A stretch of DNA of 40,050 nucleotides from the NCBI GenBank assembly GCA_047615875.1, contig JBLHGU010000026.1, positions 1 to 40,050 on the forward strand, written 5' to 3'. The DNA is from JBLHGU01 sp047615875. Its GTDB lineage: Bacteria; Pseudomonadota; Gammaproteobacteria; Arenicellales; CAJQKF01. This document shows positions 26,632-36,285 of this stretch, in pieces. How positions within the stretch are numbered: position 1 is the first letter of the stretch; each line of letters starts with the position of its first letter. The position numbers and the translations under genes were made by a program. A model generated the notes under the pieces. It was not told the origin of the DNA and did no database searches. It saw only the letters and a list, made by a program, of their open reading frames with translations.

Positions 26632-27405
26632 ATGTCTAATCAAGCTAACACTGGTCAAAATCAGGATGAAAAACTTGCTATCAAAATAGTTGCGATGCAT
26701 AAATGGTATGGACAATTTCATGTATTAAAAGATATTAATCTCGAGGTCAGCCAGGGCGAGCGAATTGTTATTTGCGGTCCTTCCGGTTCTGGAAAATCGA
26801 CCGTGATTCGCTGTATTAACCGGCTCGAAGAGCACCAGAAAGGGGAAATCATAGTTGAAGGTGTGGAACTCACCAACGATCTGAAGGATATCAATACTGT
26901 TCGACAGGAAGTGGGTATGGTGTTTCAGCACTTTAACCTTTTCCCACATTTGACCGTTATGGAAAATTGCACGCTGGCGCCTATCTGGGTTAGGAAGGAA
27001 TCCAAGGCCGATGCTGAGGCAACGGCCATGAAATATCTGGAACGGGTAAAAATTCCGGAGCAGGCCGGCAAGTATCCCGGTCAGTTATCAGGGGGGCAGC
27101 AGCAACGTGTGGCCATCGCCCGTAGCCTGTGTATGAATCCACGCATCATGTTGTTTGATGAACCAACCTCGGCCTTGGACCCGGAAATGATCAAGGAGGT
27201 GCTTGATGTTATGGTTGAACTTGCCCACGAGGGTATGACCATGTTATGTGTGACCCATGAAATGGGATTTGCCAAGACCGTCGCCAATCGGGTGATTTTC
27301 ATGGATGGAGGGCAGATAATTGAGGAAAATGAGCCCAATGAATTCTTTGATAATCCCCAGCACGAGCGTACCCAGCTGTTCCTGAGTCAGATACTGGCGC
27401 ACTAA
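26632..27405 (+). CDS. aapP: General L-amino acid ABC transporter, ATPase AapP
   Basis: 257-residue nucleotide-binding subunit driving amino-acid uptake. Walker A GPSGSGKST at 49-57, signature LSGGQQQR near 146, Walker B MLFDEPTSALDPE near 166, and the switch histidine in CVTHEMGF. It closely resembles GlnQ/AapP ATPases. Last gene of the operon, with a good terminator 30 bases downstream. Confidence 0.95.
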   Translation: MSNQANTGQNQDEKLAIKIVAMHKWYGQFHVLKDINLEVSQGERIVICGPSGSGKSTVIRCINRLEEHQKGEIIVEGVELTNDLKDINTVRQEVGMVFQHFNLFPHLTVMENCTLAPIWVRKESKADAEATAMKYLERVKIPEQAGKYPGQLSGGQQQRVAIARSLCMNPRIMLFDEPTSALDPEMIKEVLDVMVELAHEGMTMLCVTHEMGFAKTVANRVIFMDGGQIIEENEPNEFFDNPQHERTQLFLSQILAH

Positions 27406-27434
27406 TTCCTGGCAAACAATCAGTCTTAAAAAAG

Positions 27435-27460
27435 GAGCCCGGTTGGGCTCTTTTCTTTTT
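27435..27460 (+). terminator. Intrinsic terminator of aapJQMP
   Basis: gagccc (27435-27440) pairs with gggctc (27445-27450) around a ggtt loop, followed by ttttcttttt. Upstream A's can extend the stem. It lies between aapP and sufE. Confidence 0.8.
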
Positions 27461-27478
27461 GTTTATTATACAAATTGA

Positions 27479-27892
27479 ATGAACGATACACTTACCTACC
27501 CCTATATACACGAAGCATTCCAGTATCTCGAAGACTGGGAGTCACGCTACCAGTTTATTATCGATCTCGGCAACAAATTACCGAGCATGCCGGAAGAGTT
27601 TAAGAATACTCACACTCGCATACATCAGTGCATGTCTATGGTCTGGATATATCCGTATCTAAGTGAAGACGGTACGGTGGCATTTCATGGGCATTCTGAT
27701 ACCGATACGATTAAAGGCATTGTAGCCATCTTGATTGCAATCTATGCAGGCAAATTGCCTCAGGAAATAGTGCAAATTGATACCGATGATAAATTCGAAG
27801 AACTGGGTCTTTTTGACCATCTAAGCCCGACTCGACATGTGGGTGTTTATGCCATGGTAGAGCAAACTAGAAAACAGGTTGGCGAGCTCTAA
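27479..27892 (+). CDS. sufE: SufE-family sulfur acceptor
   Basis: 137-residue protein that takes persulfide sulfur from a cysteine desulfurase for Fe-S assembly. The sulfur-accepting cysteine is C51 in RIHQCMSMVWIYP, the same residue number as E. coli SufE. The length matches. No sufS or other suf gene is adjacent. Because it immediately follows the aap terminator, it needs its own promoter in a very short gap or relies on read-through. A CsdE-like partner role is an alternative. Confidence 0.88.
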   Translation: MNDTLTYPYIHEAFQYLEDWESRYQFIIDLGNKLPSMPEEFKNTHTRIHQCMSMVWIYPYLSEDGTVAFHGHSDTDTIKGIVAILIAIYAGKLPQEIVQIDTDDKFEELGLFDHLSPTRHVGVYAMVEQTRKQVGEL

Positions 27893-28035
27893 ACAGGTTT
27901 TTAAGCACTAACTAAATTCTGCCAATGTCGTGAATTTGAAACATTCCTAAGCTGTACAAAATATAGGTAGCTCGGTTCAATGTTATGCTTTGCTTTATAA
28001 CCCATTTCAATCCAGAAAATTTATAGGTATTTCCA

Positions 28036-30498
28036 ATGTCTGAATCCATTCCACAAAAAGCTAGTGCGGTTATTATCGGTGGTGGAGTTACTGGAGCCAG
28101 TGTGGCCTACCATTTAGCCAAATTAGGTTGGCAGGATGTGGTGCTTTTAGAACGCAAACAGTTTGCCTGTGGTACCACATGGCATGCTGCCGGCTTAATT
28201 GGCACCATGCGCGCGAATGAGAGTCATGCTAAATTATGTGAATACTCTATGACATTGCTGGATGATCTGGAAAAGGAAACCGGCCAGTCGACGGGATTTC
28301 GACAGGTAGGCAGTCTAAGCATCGCTCATAGTGAGGCGCGTTTTGAGGAACTGAAACGTGTCGCTTCGATGAACAACGCTTTTGGCATAACTCGGGTAGA
28401 TATTGTGACACCAGAGGAAGCCAGAGGCTTTTTCCCGCTACTTGATATCAAAGACATGCTTGGGGCAAGCTGGGTTCCACAGGATGGCAAGGGCAACCCC
28501 ACAGACGTCACTATGGCTTTCATCAAGGGCGCCCGCCTTTCTGGAGCAAAATGCATAGAAGATATTATTGTTGAGTCGGTTTTAACCAAGAATGGCAAGG
28601 TGACCGGTGTGCGTACCGACCAGGGCGAAATTCAAACGGATTTTGTGGTTAACGCCGCCGGCATGTGGGCCAGAGAACTGGGTAAATTAACCGGTGTCAA
28701 CATCCCGCTTCACGCTTGTGAGCACTATTACGCAGTCACTGAAAAAAATGATGCGTTTACACCGGACCTACCCGTATTACGGGACCACGATCGTTGCGCT
28801 TACTACCGAGAAGATGCTGGTAGTTTGTTGGTCGGTGCATTTGAACCAAATGCTGTGCCATGGGGGCAAAACGGCATACCCGCTGATTTTTCTTTCGATG
28901 AGCTAACTGGGCACATTGAACAACAGTTATACCCGGTGCTTGAACATGCCATGGATCGCGTACCGAAGTTACAGGAAGTGGGCTGGAGAAAATTCTTCTG
29001 TGGGCCTGAGTCCTTTACCCCTGACGACCAGTTTCACGTCGGAGAATCTCCAGAGGTGCGCGGCTATTTTGTCGCTTGCGGTCTCAACAGCGTTGGCATT
29101 CAGTCTTCTGGCGGATTAGGTAAAGCCTGTGCAGAATGGATGCACAATGGTCATGCTCCAATGGATTTGTGGGACAACGATATTCGTCGAATGTATCCTT
29201 TCATGGGCACTCAAAAATTTATCCAGGAACGCGTAACAGAAACACTGGGACTACTCTACGATAATCATTACCCTTATAAACAATTTGAGACCGCCAGAAA
29301 TGTGCGACACTCACCAATCCACGAGCGACTTCAACAACATGGCGCCTGTTTCGGTCAGGCAGCAGGCTGGGAACGCCCAAACTGGTTTGCACCAGAAGGC
29401 GTAGAACCACGCTATGAATATAGTTTTGGCAAGCAAAACTGGTTTGAGTATTCAGCACAAGAACACATGGCTGCTCGTGAACAAGTTGCTTTGTTTGACC
29501 AATCGAGTTTCTCAAAATATCTGGTGCAAGGCAAAGATGCTTGTGCTGCACTACAACGAATCTGCTCAGCCAATATTGATACCGAACTCGATAAGGTTGT
29601 ATACACCCATTGGTTGAATGAACGCGGTGGAATTGAAGCTGACTTAACCGTTACTAGACTGAGCGAAATCGAGTATATGGTAGTCAGTGGAGCAGCCGTC
29701 ACTCATAAAGACCTTGATTGGCTTCGTCGAAATATTGATCCAGATGCCAATTGCTATGTTAGTGATGTTACATCGGGCTGGGCTGTGTTAGGTGTAATGG
29801 GGCCGAACAGTCGTGATCTACTGAGCCCACTGATTAATATAGATCTTTCCACTGCAGCGTTTCCCTTCGGTTGGAGTAAGAAGATTGAGATTGGTTATGC
29901 CGTGGGACGAGCTACGCGAGTATCCTTTGTAGGAGAGTTGGGGTGGGAATTAATGGTTCCTGTTGATATGGCAAGACACGTATTTGATTTGATCACGGAG
30001 GCAGGCACAGCACACCAACTGCGTCTTGCTGGCTTGCACGCTCTGGACTCATGTCGCATAGAGAAAAAATTTCTGCATCTTGGACACGATGTCGGCGATG
30101 AAGACACTCCGTTAGAGGCCGGTGCAGGATTTGTTTGCGCTATGAATAAAGACATTAAATTCATTGGCTATGACGCCATTGCCCGACAGAAAGACAGCAG
30201 AAGCTTTATGCATAAACGTCTGGTACAGTTTTTGCTTGGCAACTCGGAAGAAGTTTTCTATCACCATGAACCGATCTTGAAAAATGGCGTCATCACTGGC
30301 CATCTGACATCGGGCAATTTTGGTCATGCGCTGGGCGCATCTGTTGGACTGGGCTATGTGGAATCTGATGAAGAGGTCACCCAGGATTACCTGGATGGTC
30401 ATGATTGGTCCATTGATGTTGGCGGAAGAATCATAACGGCTAGGGCAAGCTTGCGTGCGTTGTATGATCCAGGTGGAGAGCGTGCAAGGAATTCCTAG
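28036..30498 (+). CDS. FAD-dependent dehydrogenase / GcvT fusion (dimethylglycine or sarcosine dehydrogenase family)
   Basis: 820-residue oxidative demethylase. An N-terminal DAO-type FAD domain (about 8-370) has the dinucleotide motif IIGGGVTGASVAYHLAKLGW. In GTTWHAAGL, H50 corresponds to the His that carries covalent FAD in mammalian dimethylglycine dehydrogenase. A linking FAO_M-type segment (about 375-430) is followed by GcvT (about 432-705) and GcvT C-terminal (about 715-815) folate domains, with GELGWELMVP and the final DPGGERARNS. The family removes a methyl group from N-methylglycines and gives it to tetrahydrofolate. Substrate is unknown: dimethylglycine, sarcosine or another N-methyl amine. 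Product glycine could feed the gcv operon in the same window (inference). Confidence 0.88.
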   Translation: MSESIPQKASAVIIGGGVTGASVAYHLAKLGWQDVVLLERKQFACGTTWHAAGLIGTMRANESHAKLCEYSMTLLDDLEKETGQSTGFRQVGSLSIAHSEARFEELKRVASMNNAFGITRVDIVTPEEARGFFPLLDIKDMLGASWVPQDGKGNPTDVTMAFIKGARLSGAKCIEDIIVESVLTKNGKVTGVRTDQGEIQTDFVVNAAGMWARELGKLTGVNIPLHACEHYYAVTEKNDAFTPDLPVLRDHDRCAYYREDAGSLLVGAFEPNAVPWGQNGIPADFSFDELTGHIEQQLYPVLEHAMDRVPKLQEVGWRKFFCGPESFTPDDQFHVGESPEVRGYFVACGLNSVGIQSSGGLGKACAEWMHNGHAPMDLWDNDIRRMYPFMGTQKFIQERVTETLGLLYDNHYPYKQFETARNVRHSPIHERLQQHGACFGQAAGWERPNWFAPEGVEPRYEYSFGKQNWFEYSAQEHMAAREQVALFDQSSFSKYLVQGKDACAALQRICSANIDTELDKVVYTHWLNERGGIEADLTVTRLSEIEYMVVSGAAVTHKDLDWLRRNIDPDANCYVSDVTSGWAVLGVMGPNSRDLLSPLINIDLSTAAFPFGWSKKIEIGYAVGRATRVSFVGELGWELMVPVDMARHVFDLITEAGTAHQLRLAGLHALDSCRIEKKFLHLGHDVGDEDTPLEAGAGFVCAMNKDIKFIGYDAIARQKDSRSFMHKRLVQFLLGNSEEVFYHHEPILKNGVITGHLTSGNFGHALGASVGLGYVESDEEVTQDYLDGHDWSIDVGGRIITARASLRALYDPGGERARNS

Positions 30499-30526
30499 AA
30501 AAACAATTCGGGTTCTTTGAGAAATA

Positions 30527-30542
30527 GGCACTTCCTTGTGCC
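30527..30542. terminator. Weak bidirectional hairpin between convergent genes
   Basis: ggcac (30527-30531) pairs with gtgcc (30538-30542) around a six-base loop. It lies between the stop of the dehydrogenase fusion and the stop of the convergent exported protein. No good U-run follows in either direction, so this is only a possible terminator. Confidence 0.3.
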
Positions 30543-30567
30543 GAAAATGTCCTTGTGGCTAAAATAA

Positions 30568-31201
30568 CTACAGCTTTTCGACCTTAACCAATATGCCCTC
30601 CCAGTTTCGAGAGGAATCTGACTTGTGCTTTCGCATGTAGGCAACATTGCTACCTAATTCCGGCGAATACCAAAACGTCCGACTATCCCACTTACCCGAG
30701 CAATAAATTTTAAATGTGTCGAAACTTCCAGCGGGCACGGTCACACGAACCTCACCTTTCACTTTACATGAAATGGAGTTTGACCAGGAATCGCCACCTG
30801 ATGCGACACCCTTAAGGTTATGACGAATCTTTAATTTGCTAGACAAAGGCCACTCTTTAACCTTTTGTTTTTGTGATAGTCCGAGACCCTTCACTACCCG
30901 AACAGTTTTTCCATTTTAATGTAGGTGTGGTTATCGGATTTTCACTACTTTTGGAGTATTCGCACCCAACATTATCAATCCAGTTGATCATTCCCTCCCC
31001 AACGGAGACAACAGTGTAGGTTTTTTCCTTACCATTTTCGATCACGGTATCTATCTGTCCAACAGAGGGAATGACAGGTGCATCAATCGCACCCAAAGAC
31101 GCTTCCACCTTTATTTCATTTAGATCCATCGCCAAATTAGGTAGGGCAAAGGCTGAACATACGCCGAGTAAAAGATATTTTGGGAAAGATGAACGTTTCA
31201 A
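30568..31201 (-). pseudogene. Exported protein of unknown function, interrupted by one frameshift
   Basis: Two overlapping minus-strand frames form one protein of about 210 residues. The first ends in TITKTKG at a TAA (30859-30857). Skipping one T (base 30859) continues as KEWPLSSKLKIRHNLKG to the stop at 30568. The likely start is TTG 31201 with CTGGAG about eight bases upstream, giving a clean signal peptide (MKRSSFPKYLLLGVCSAFAL). An ATG at 31243 would add a poor N-terminal extension. The C-terminal half (VTVPAGSFDTFKIYCSGKW, FWYSPELGSNVAYMRKH) has the look of periplasmic beta-rich domains with a VPAG(S/T)F(D)T motif; four Cys suggest disulfides. It is either recent decay, an assembly indel, or less likely a +1 shift. 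Confidence 0.62.
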
Positions 31202-31381
31202 TTTTTTGCTCCAGAGATTTAATGAGAGATTATTTATAACCAAATAGACTCATAAACAATGTGGTCTTAACCACATAACCTTGGACATAGTTGATCAAAC
31301 ATCCCCCTTTCTGCTCTTTTATTAAAATCAACATCCATTCGTTCAGGACAAATTGCCCGTCCCACAAAAAATCGAACCAGA

Positions 31382-33355
31382 CTATTCGGCAATCTTTTTT
31401 AACAATAATTGCTCGAGTTTTTCCTTACGTAATTTACGACGTTCCTTTTTGGTAAGCGGTCGAGTTGCTTCATCTGACGATTCGTTTGTTAGTCCCAGTT
31501 TTTTATTAAGTTCTTCATCCAATTTGTTATCGAGTTCAGATTTCAACAGTTTGGACACATCGACCGAATAGCTAAGCGACTGAGTTGGTCCTTTAATTTT
31601 CAGTGGTATTGAAACGCCGGCCAGATCACCAAGTTCTTTACCCCCCTGTCCCTCCAGGCTATCTACAACTGAGACCGTAGTACTGAAGTCAATTGCATCA
31701 TCGTTCAAGCGAAACTCACCCGCCCCATCAACTCTAAAGACAGGCGCTTTCATCTTTAAATTATCGGTTTTAAACACACTATCCGCTACAACGAAGTCGG
31801 CTGATAACTCGGCAAATTTTGTGCTGGCATTGGGGCGAGCGATATCGCTACGCCTGTCTCTATAACCAGTTAGATTGCTTAGATCGATAAGCGACTGCTG
31901 TATATCTACACCTTTCAGCTCTCCATCCGTAGCAAGGAATGTGATATCTCCATCCAGACCCTGAGCCAATTCACCAATATCTTCTGCACTCGAAGTTAAT
32001 TCTGCAGTGGCGTTAACTTCGCCGTGAACTTGATCAAAATCTGCGACAGCCTTTAAAATCTGGTCAACTTGAATTGATTTCAGTTTTGCATTTAATAACA
32101 ACTCCCACTCTGGGTCTTTATTCAGCAATGATCCACTGACTTGCATAGTTCCAGATGCTATCCCACCAGCTAGCGATTCCAATCTGATACCGCGGTTATT
32201 GGATTCAGAAACAATTTGAATATCTGATAACTCCAATCCTTGATAGATAAGATTCTTTATTAAAACAGTGCCTTTAGTATCCACAAGACCAATAGCTTGT
32301 AGAGGTGAGGTATCTGATGGCTGATTCGCATCAGAGTCTGTGCTTCCCCCCTCTTCAATTTCCAGTTTGTCCAGGCTTACCGCATAATCTAGTTTAATAC
32401 GTTTACCAATTTCCAATGCTAGCTGACCTTTAACATCCATCCCGTCTGCATTAAGGTCAAATTCATTTACGGTAATTAGTGAACCGTGCTCCGTAATGCT
32501 TATTGCAGGCACTGCCAGGTCATAGGAGCCAACTGTTCCAGAAATCGCTAGCTTTAAACTTCGTACGGTAGCATTTCCTGAATCAAGTGAAACCGCTGCA
32601 CTATTAACACCCAGTTTTCCCATAAGATCAGCTAATTCCGCATCCAAAGATACTTCAGTCAGATCAATAATCTTATCTTCCAAATTTGCCTTTAATGTTG
32701 TTGCCAAAACAATATTCGCACTATTGCCAGGTATTATTTCAGAGGAAATTTTAAAGGCCAGCTCCAAAGGCATGTTTTCGCCCAATCGAAATTCACTGGT
32801 AGAAAAATTTAGTTCCTCAACAACAATGTCCTCCGCACTAGAAACTCCCCGGTAAGTGATTTTCCCGTCACGAACTACAACACTTTTAATAAATAGCGAA
32901 CCTACTGCCTTGTGTGTAGCAGCGTCTGCAGGCTTTTTATTTCCAGGAATTTTTTTACCGAAAAGATCTTGCCAATTGTTCGAACCATTCTTTCCAACGA
33001 CCAGGTTGACTTCCGGACGATCCAGGCTAATTGCGTCAATCTCTACACTTCCGTCGAATAGCGGACGCACCTTTACCTGAACTGTGAAATGCTCGATGCT
33101 AACGAAGTCATTGCTATCAAATCCTTTTGGATTGGAAAGTGATACCGAAGATGCGGTAATTCCAACGGATGGAAAAACGGTCAGTTTTAAATCCCCAGGA
33201 ATCTGTAATGTTCGACCCGTAGCTTTCTCTACCTGACTCGACAATTCTTTCTTGTAGTCATTGGGATCAACAAAAAGAAAGATGCCGGCAACTAAAAGCA
33301 TCAATAGTCCAGTCAGGCAGAGCAACGAAATGCCTAATATTTTCATTATGCGCAT
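31382..33355 (-). CDS. AsmA family protein
   Basis: 657 residues. An N-terminal signal anchor (ILGISLLCLTGLLMLLVAGIF) is followed by the AsmA start VDPNDYKKELSSQVEKATGR and a long beta-rich domain (DLKLTVFPSVGITASSVSLS). The C-terminal AsmA_2-type region contains a stretch ending FSTTVSVVDSLEGQGGKELG. AsmA-like proteins are inner-membrane-anchored bridge-type proteins linked to phospholipid transport and outer-membrane assembly. The end is a basic KKERRKLRKEKLEQLLLKK tail. Single gene; about 390 bases upstream hold no other gene. Confidence 0.88.
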   Translation of the reverse strand: MRIMKILGISLLCLTGLLMLLVAGIFLFVDPNDYKKELSSQVEKATGRTLQIPGDLKLTVFPSVGITASSVSLSNPKGFDSNDFVSIEHFTVQVKVRPLFDGSVEIDAISLDRPEVNLVVGKNGSNNWQDLFGKKIPGNKKPADAATHKAVGSLFIKSVVVRDGKITYRGVSSAEDIVVEELNFSTSEFRLGENMPLELAFKISSEIIPGNSANIVLATTLKANLEDKIIDLTEVSLDAELADLMGKLGVNSAAVSLDSGNATVRSLKLAISGTVGSYDLAVPAISITEHGSLITVNEFDLNADGMDVKGQLALEIGKRIKLDYAVSLDKLEIEEGGSTDSDANQPSDTSPLQAIGLVDTKGTVLIKNLIYQGLELSDIQIVSESNNRGIRLESLAGGIASGTMQVSGSLLNKDPEWELLLNAKLKSIQVDQILKAVADFDQVHGEVNATAELTSSAEDIGELAQGLDGDITFLATDGELKGVDIQQSLIDLSNLTGYRDRRSDIARPNASTKFAELSADFVVADSVFKTDNLKMKAPVFRVDGAGEFRLNDDAIDFSTTVSVVDSLEGQGGKELGDLAGVSIPLKIKGPTQSLSYSVDVSKLLKSELDNKLDEELNKKLGLTNESSDEATRPLTKKERRKLRKEKLEQLLLKKIAE

Positions 33356-33746
33356 ATTTTAGAATTCTGTTTAAACGGTCTAATATCCTAACGACCGAAG
33401 ATTAATAGATGCTGAATGAGTCAACTAATCCGGTTGAGCAGATAAAGTAACAATGTTAGGGAAAAAGAAGGTGAAGGAGGGAAAATAGATTCCTATTCGA
33501 GAAAAACCATCGCTAATCAGTCCCATCAGGCAAAACGTACAACCAAGAATAATGAATTGTAGCTCTACATCGCCCACTGTCGGATCAACAATTTGGGGTA
33601 AAACGCGAAAAAAATAATGCTGTTTAGGGATTAAGTATATTTACCAAAATAGCTTCTCGAATGAGCTGGACTGAGAAGCGCCAACAATACCATGGAGCGG
33701 GTTAAAAATAGAACCAGCTGGGCTCCCTCAAGGAAAACTAGTTAAA
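33356..33746. other. Intergenic region without recognised genes
   Basis: No supported coding frame. It must hold the promoter of the asmA-like gene and the 3' end of the AOR operon. A small hairpin (33711-33725, minus-strand GAGCCCAGCTGGTTC, imperfect) followed on the minus strand by TATTTTT is a possible terminator of the MoaD-like gene. Confidence 0.45.
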
Positions 33747-33986
33747 TTAGCCGCCTTTTATTGCAGGCAATAACATCAATTCATCTCCATCAGAAATTAC
33801 AACGTTAGGGCGTTGCGCCGGAGGCACCATCTTGCCGTTTACAGAAGTTAACGCTACACGATCTTTGAAAGGTAATTTTTCCAGAACATCATGAACATTC
33901 GATCCTTCTGCAACGGAATAGGATGCGGCCAATTCAGGTCGCATCCCATCTTCCAGTTCTCCAGACAATTTTAGTCTGATTTTCAA
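33747..33986 (-). CDS. MoaD/ThiS-like sulfur-carrier protein of the AOR operon
   Basis: 79-residue beta-grasp protein ending in the diagnostic Gly-Gly (PAIKGG), the residue that is adenylated and thiocarboxylated in MoaD. SVNGKMVPPAQRPNVVISDG and DELMLLPAIKGG match the family pattern. Its start overlaps the AOR stop (ATGA), so it is made with that enzyme. Likely donates sulfur for the pterin dithiolene of the W cofactor (inference). AOR operons in several bacteria include such a gene. Confidence 0.88.
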   Translation of the reverse strand: MKIRLKLSGELEDGMRPELAASYSVAEGSNVHDVLEKLPFKDRVALTSVNGKMVPPAQRPNVVISDGDELMLLPAIKGG

Positions 33987-35815
33987 ACAAAGCTCTCCAG
34001 GCCCAGGCGTTCTTTTAATGCGTCAGTCGGAACACCATCTGCACTCCAGTCGCGCTCCTTGTAATATTCAGGCAACATAATATCCAGTTCATTCACTTTA
34101 CCTTCCGCTGATCCGCTAGGCACGGGGTCATTAAGCATACGCGGTGGCAAAGTATCGTCCGCGGCAGTCAATCCTGCCTTTAAGTTAAATATGCGTTCCA
34201 GATTCCATATTCGCTCTCCGGCACTAACTAATGTCTGCTCATTCCAATCACCCTCACAGGCCGCATCCAGCATATCGGCCAAATCGCCCATATCCCATGC
34301 TGAAGCTGTAAATAAACAAAGTCCAATTGAGTCAATTGCAGCGGTATTATCCTGAGAGTCCTTACAAGGTTTCGCCTTGCCATTACCACTGATATCTTCC
34401 ATATCTTCAGTGAAGGTATCATGTCTTAGGTGACAGGCACCTCGATTACTCGTGGCATAGCCTAGCCCCATACCCTGTAAAGCCCGTGAGTCATAACCAG
34501 CAAATTCCTGGCCTTTTACAACCATAGCTAATTCGGGATGTCCGTATTTCTCACATAGACGTTTTGATCCCAGCGCGAGTTCCTTACCAAAGCCTTCGTA
34601 TTTTCCAGTCTTTTCTGCCATAACTGTGAGAGCTTCAGCATTACCAAATTTGAGCTCAATGCCATCGGTATCCTCCAGGGTCAAAACACCCATTTCGAAC
34701 AACTCCATGGCAGCTGCAAGGGTAACTCCAAATGAGATTGGGTCCATACCATGCTCATTCATCATATAGTTGGCAAATGTTAATGCGTCTACATCATCAA
34801 CGGCGACTACTGGCCCAAAAGCAAATGCGGTTTCGTATTCCAGCCCACCCGATGCATGCCAGTATTCTTTTCGATTGACGACACTGAAGTGGTCCTTGCT
34901 TACATGGGCAATTCGGCCACAGGCAATAGTGCAGCCGAAGCAGGCTTTATTGGCAATTAAATTGGTATGACCAATCCTGTTTGGCTTTACAACCGCTTTT
35001 GCATTGATTTTATCCACACCCTCGAACTGTACTTCCTTGAAATTTCGAGTAGGCAAACCACCAAAGTCCTGCATTACATCGATCATAGACAACGTACCTG
35101 TTTTATTCAGTCCTTTTCTGCTTGGATGATGAAACAGCTTGTTGTTTTTCTTTTTCACAACGTCCATAAATCGTACTGGGTCGTTTACGCTAACACCCCG
35201 GGTTCCACGAACCGCAACAGCCTTAAGATTCTTTGATCCCATCACCGCTCCAACTCCGGAACGTCCTGCAGCACGATGCAGATCGTTTATCACACAAGCG
35301 TAGTAAACACCCTGCTCTCCAGCCACGCCAATGGAAGCCACCCTCGTCGTTTGATTACGATGAGTGGTTTTAATAATTTCTTCCGTCTGCCAGACAGTTT
35401 TACCCCATAAGTGCTCAGCCGAGCGAATCTCTACCTGATCATCTTCAATAGATAAATAAACAGGCTCTGGGGAACGACCTTTCACTATTAACATGTCGTA
35501 GCCGGCGAATTTTAGCTCTGCGCCAAACTTACCACCGGAATTTGAACAAGCAATTGCGCCTGTTAGCGGTCCCTTGGTGACGACACAATAACGTCCACTG
35601 GTTGAGGCCATAGTCCCACTAAGGGGTCCATTGGCAAAAATCAACACATTTTCTGGAGACATCGCGTCTGTTGCGGGGTCCATGTGTTCCAAAAGATATC
35701 TAGATGCCAGTCCACGTTCACCTACATAAGCTTTAGCCCATTCCATATTCAAAGGCTCAACATCAACAGAACCCTTTTCCAAATCAACGATCAATACTCT
35801 TTCTTGCCAACCCAT
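33983..35815 (-). CDS. Tungsten-dependent aldehyde ferredoxin oxidoreductase
   Basis: 610-residue AOR-family enzyme oxidising aldehydes to acids, or the reverse, at a tungsten bis-pterin. The [4Fe-4S] ligands follow the Pyrococcus furiosus spacing: C292, C295 and C299 in ACFGCTIACG and C499 in SIGLCLFT. Pterin-site stretches ANGPLSGTMASTSGRYCVVT and GYATSNRGACHLR are present, as is EYWHASGGLEYETAFAFGP. The middle gene of a ferredoxin-AOR-MoaD unit; two bases separate it from the ferredoxin stop. The family also includes enzymes with other substrates, so the aldehyde is not defined. Confidence 0.93.
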   Translation of the reverse strand: MGWQERVLIVDLEKGSVDVEPLNMEWAKAYVGERGLASRYLLEHMDPATDAMSPENVLIFANGPLSGTMASTSGRYCVVTKGPLTGAIACSNSGGKFGAELKFAGYDMLIVKGRSPEPVYLSIEDDQVEIRSAEHLWGKTVWQTEEIIKTTHRNQTTRVASIGVAGEQGVYYACVINDLHRAAGRSGVGAVMGSKNLKAVAVRGTRGVSVNDPVRFMDVVKKKNNKLFHHPSRKGLNKTGTLSMIDVMQDFGGLPTRNFKEVQFEGVDKINAKAVVKPNRIGHTNLIANKACFGCTIACGRIAHVSKDHFSVVNRKEYWHASGGLEYETAFAFGPVVAVDDVDALTFANYMMNEHGMDPISFGVTLAAAMELFEMGVLTLEDTDGIELKFGNAEALTVMAEKTGKYEGFGKELALGSKRLCEKYGHPELAMVVKGQEFAGYDSRALQGMGLGYATSNRGACHLRHDTFTEDMEDISGNGKAKPCKDSQDNTAAIDSIGLCLFTASAWDMGDLADMLDAACEGDWNEQTLVSAGERIWNLERIFNLKAGLTAADDTLPPRMLNDPVPSGSAEGKVNELDIMLPEYYKERDWSADGVPTDALKERLGLESFV

Positions 35816-35817
35816 GA

Positions 35818-36285
35818 TTATCTCCCCAATAGTGCGACAGCTGCAGATCGGCGCATCTTGTCCAATCCGGACCAGTCTGCGTCGCCAAAGATTATTGCGT
35901 CAGTCGGACAGGCATCTGCACACTGTGGATCGCCCCCACACAAGTCGCATTTATCGACTTTACCGGTGTCTGGGTTAAAATTGATAGTGCCAAATGGACA
36001 AGCGCTAACACAAGCCTTACACCCCACACACAGGGCGCTAGAAACCTCCTTCGCACCACTTAATGTATCAACACCTATCGCGCCCACCGGACAGGCCGTC
36101 ATACACCAGGCCTCGTCACATTGCGTGCAGGTATAGGGAACACTACGCAGGGCATGCTCAAACTCAAAAACTTTGATCCTGGAACGCGCGGGATTAAATT
36201 GGCCAGTGTGCTCAAGTGAACAGGCCATTTCGCACTGTAAACATCCGGTGCAACGCTCCGGGTCAATATGCAGGGATTTAAACAT
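35818..36285 (-). CDS. Four-cluster ferredoxin subunit of the AOR complex
   Basis: 155 residues with four Cys groups: CTGCLQCEMAC at 12-22, then CTQCDEAWCMTACP, CVGCKACVSACP and CDLCGGDPQCADACP. It should bind four [4Fe-4S] clusters and pass electrons to or from AOR, like AorA of Aromatoleum. ATG 36285 is chosen because GAGGAG stands five bases upstream; a longer frame from 36336 lacks support. Two bases before AOR, in one operon. Confidence 0.9.
   Translation of the reverse strand: MFKSLHIDPERCTGCLQCEMACSLEHTGQFNPARSRIKVFEFEHALRSVPYTCTQCDEAWCMTACPVGAIGVDTLSGAKEVSSALCVGCKACVSACPFGTINFNPDTGKVDKCDLCGGDPQCADACPTDAIIFGDADWSGLDKMRRSAAVALLGR

Noticed and set aside
30855..30862. Programmed +1 frameshift at GGT-TAA
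   Set aside because: No internal Shine-Dalgarno-like sequence or recognised slippery codon as in prfB; a plain indel is simpler, though not excluded.
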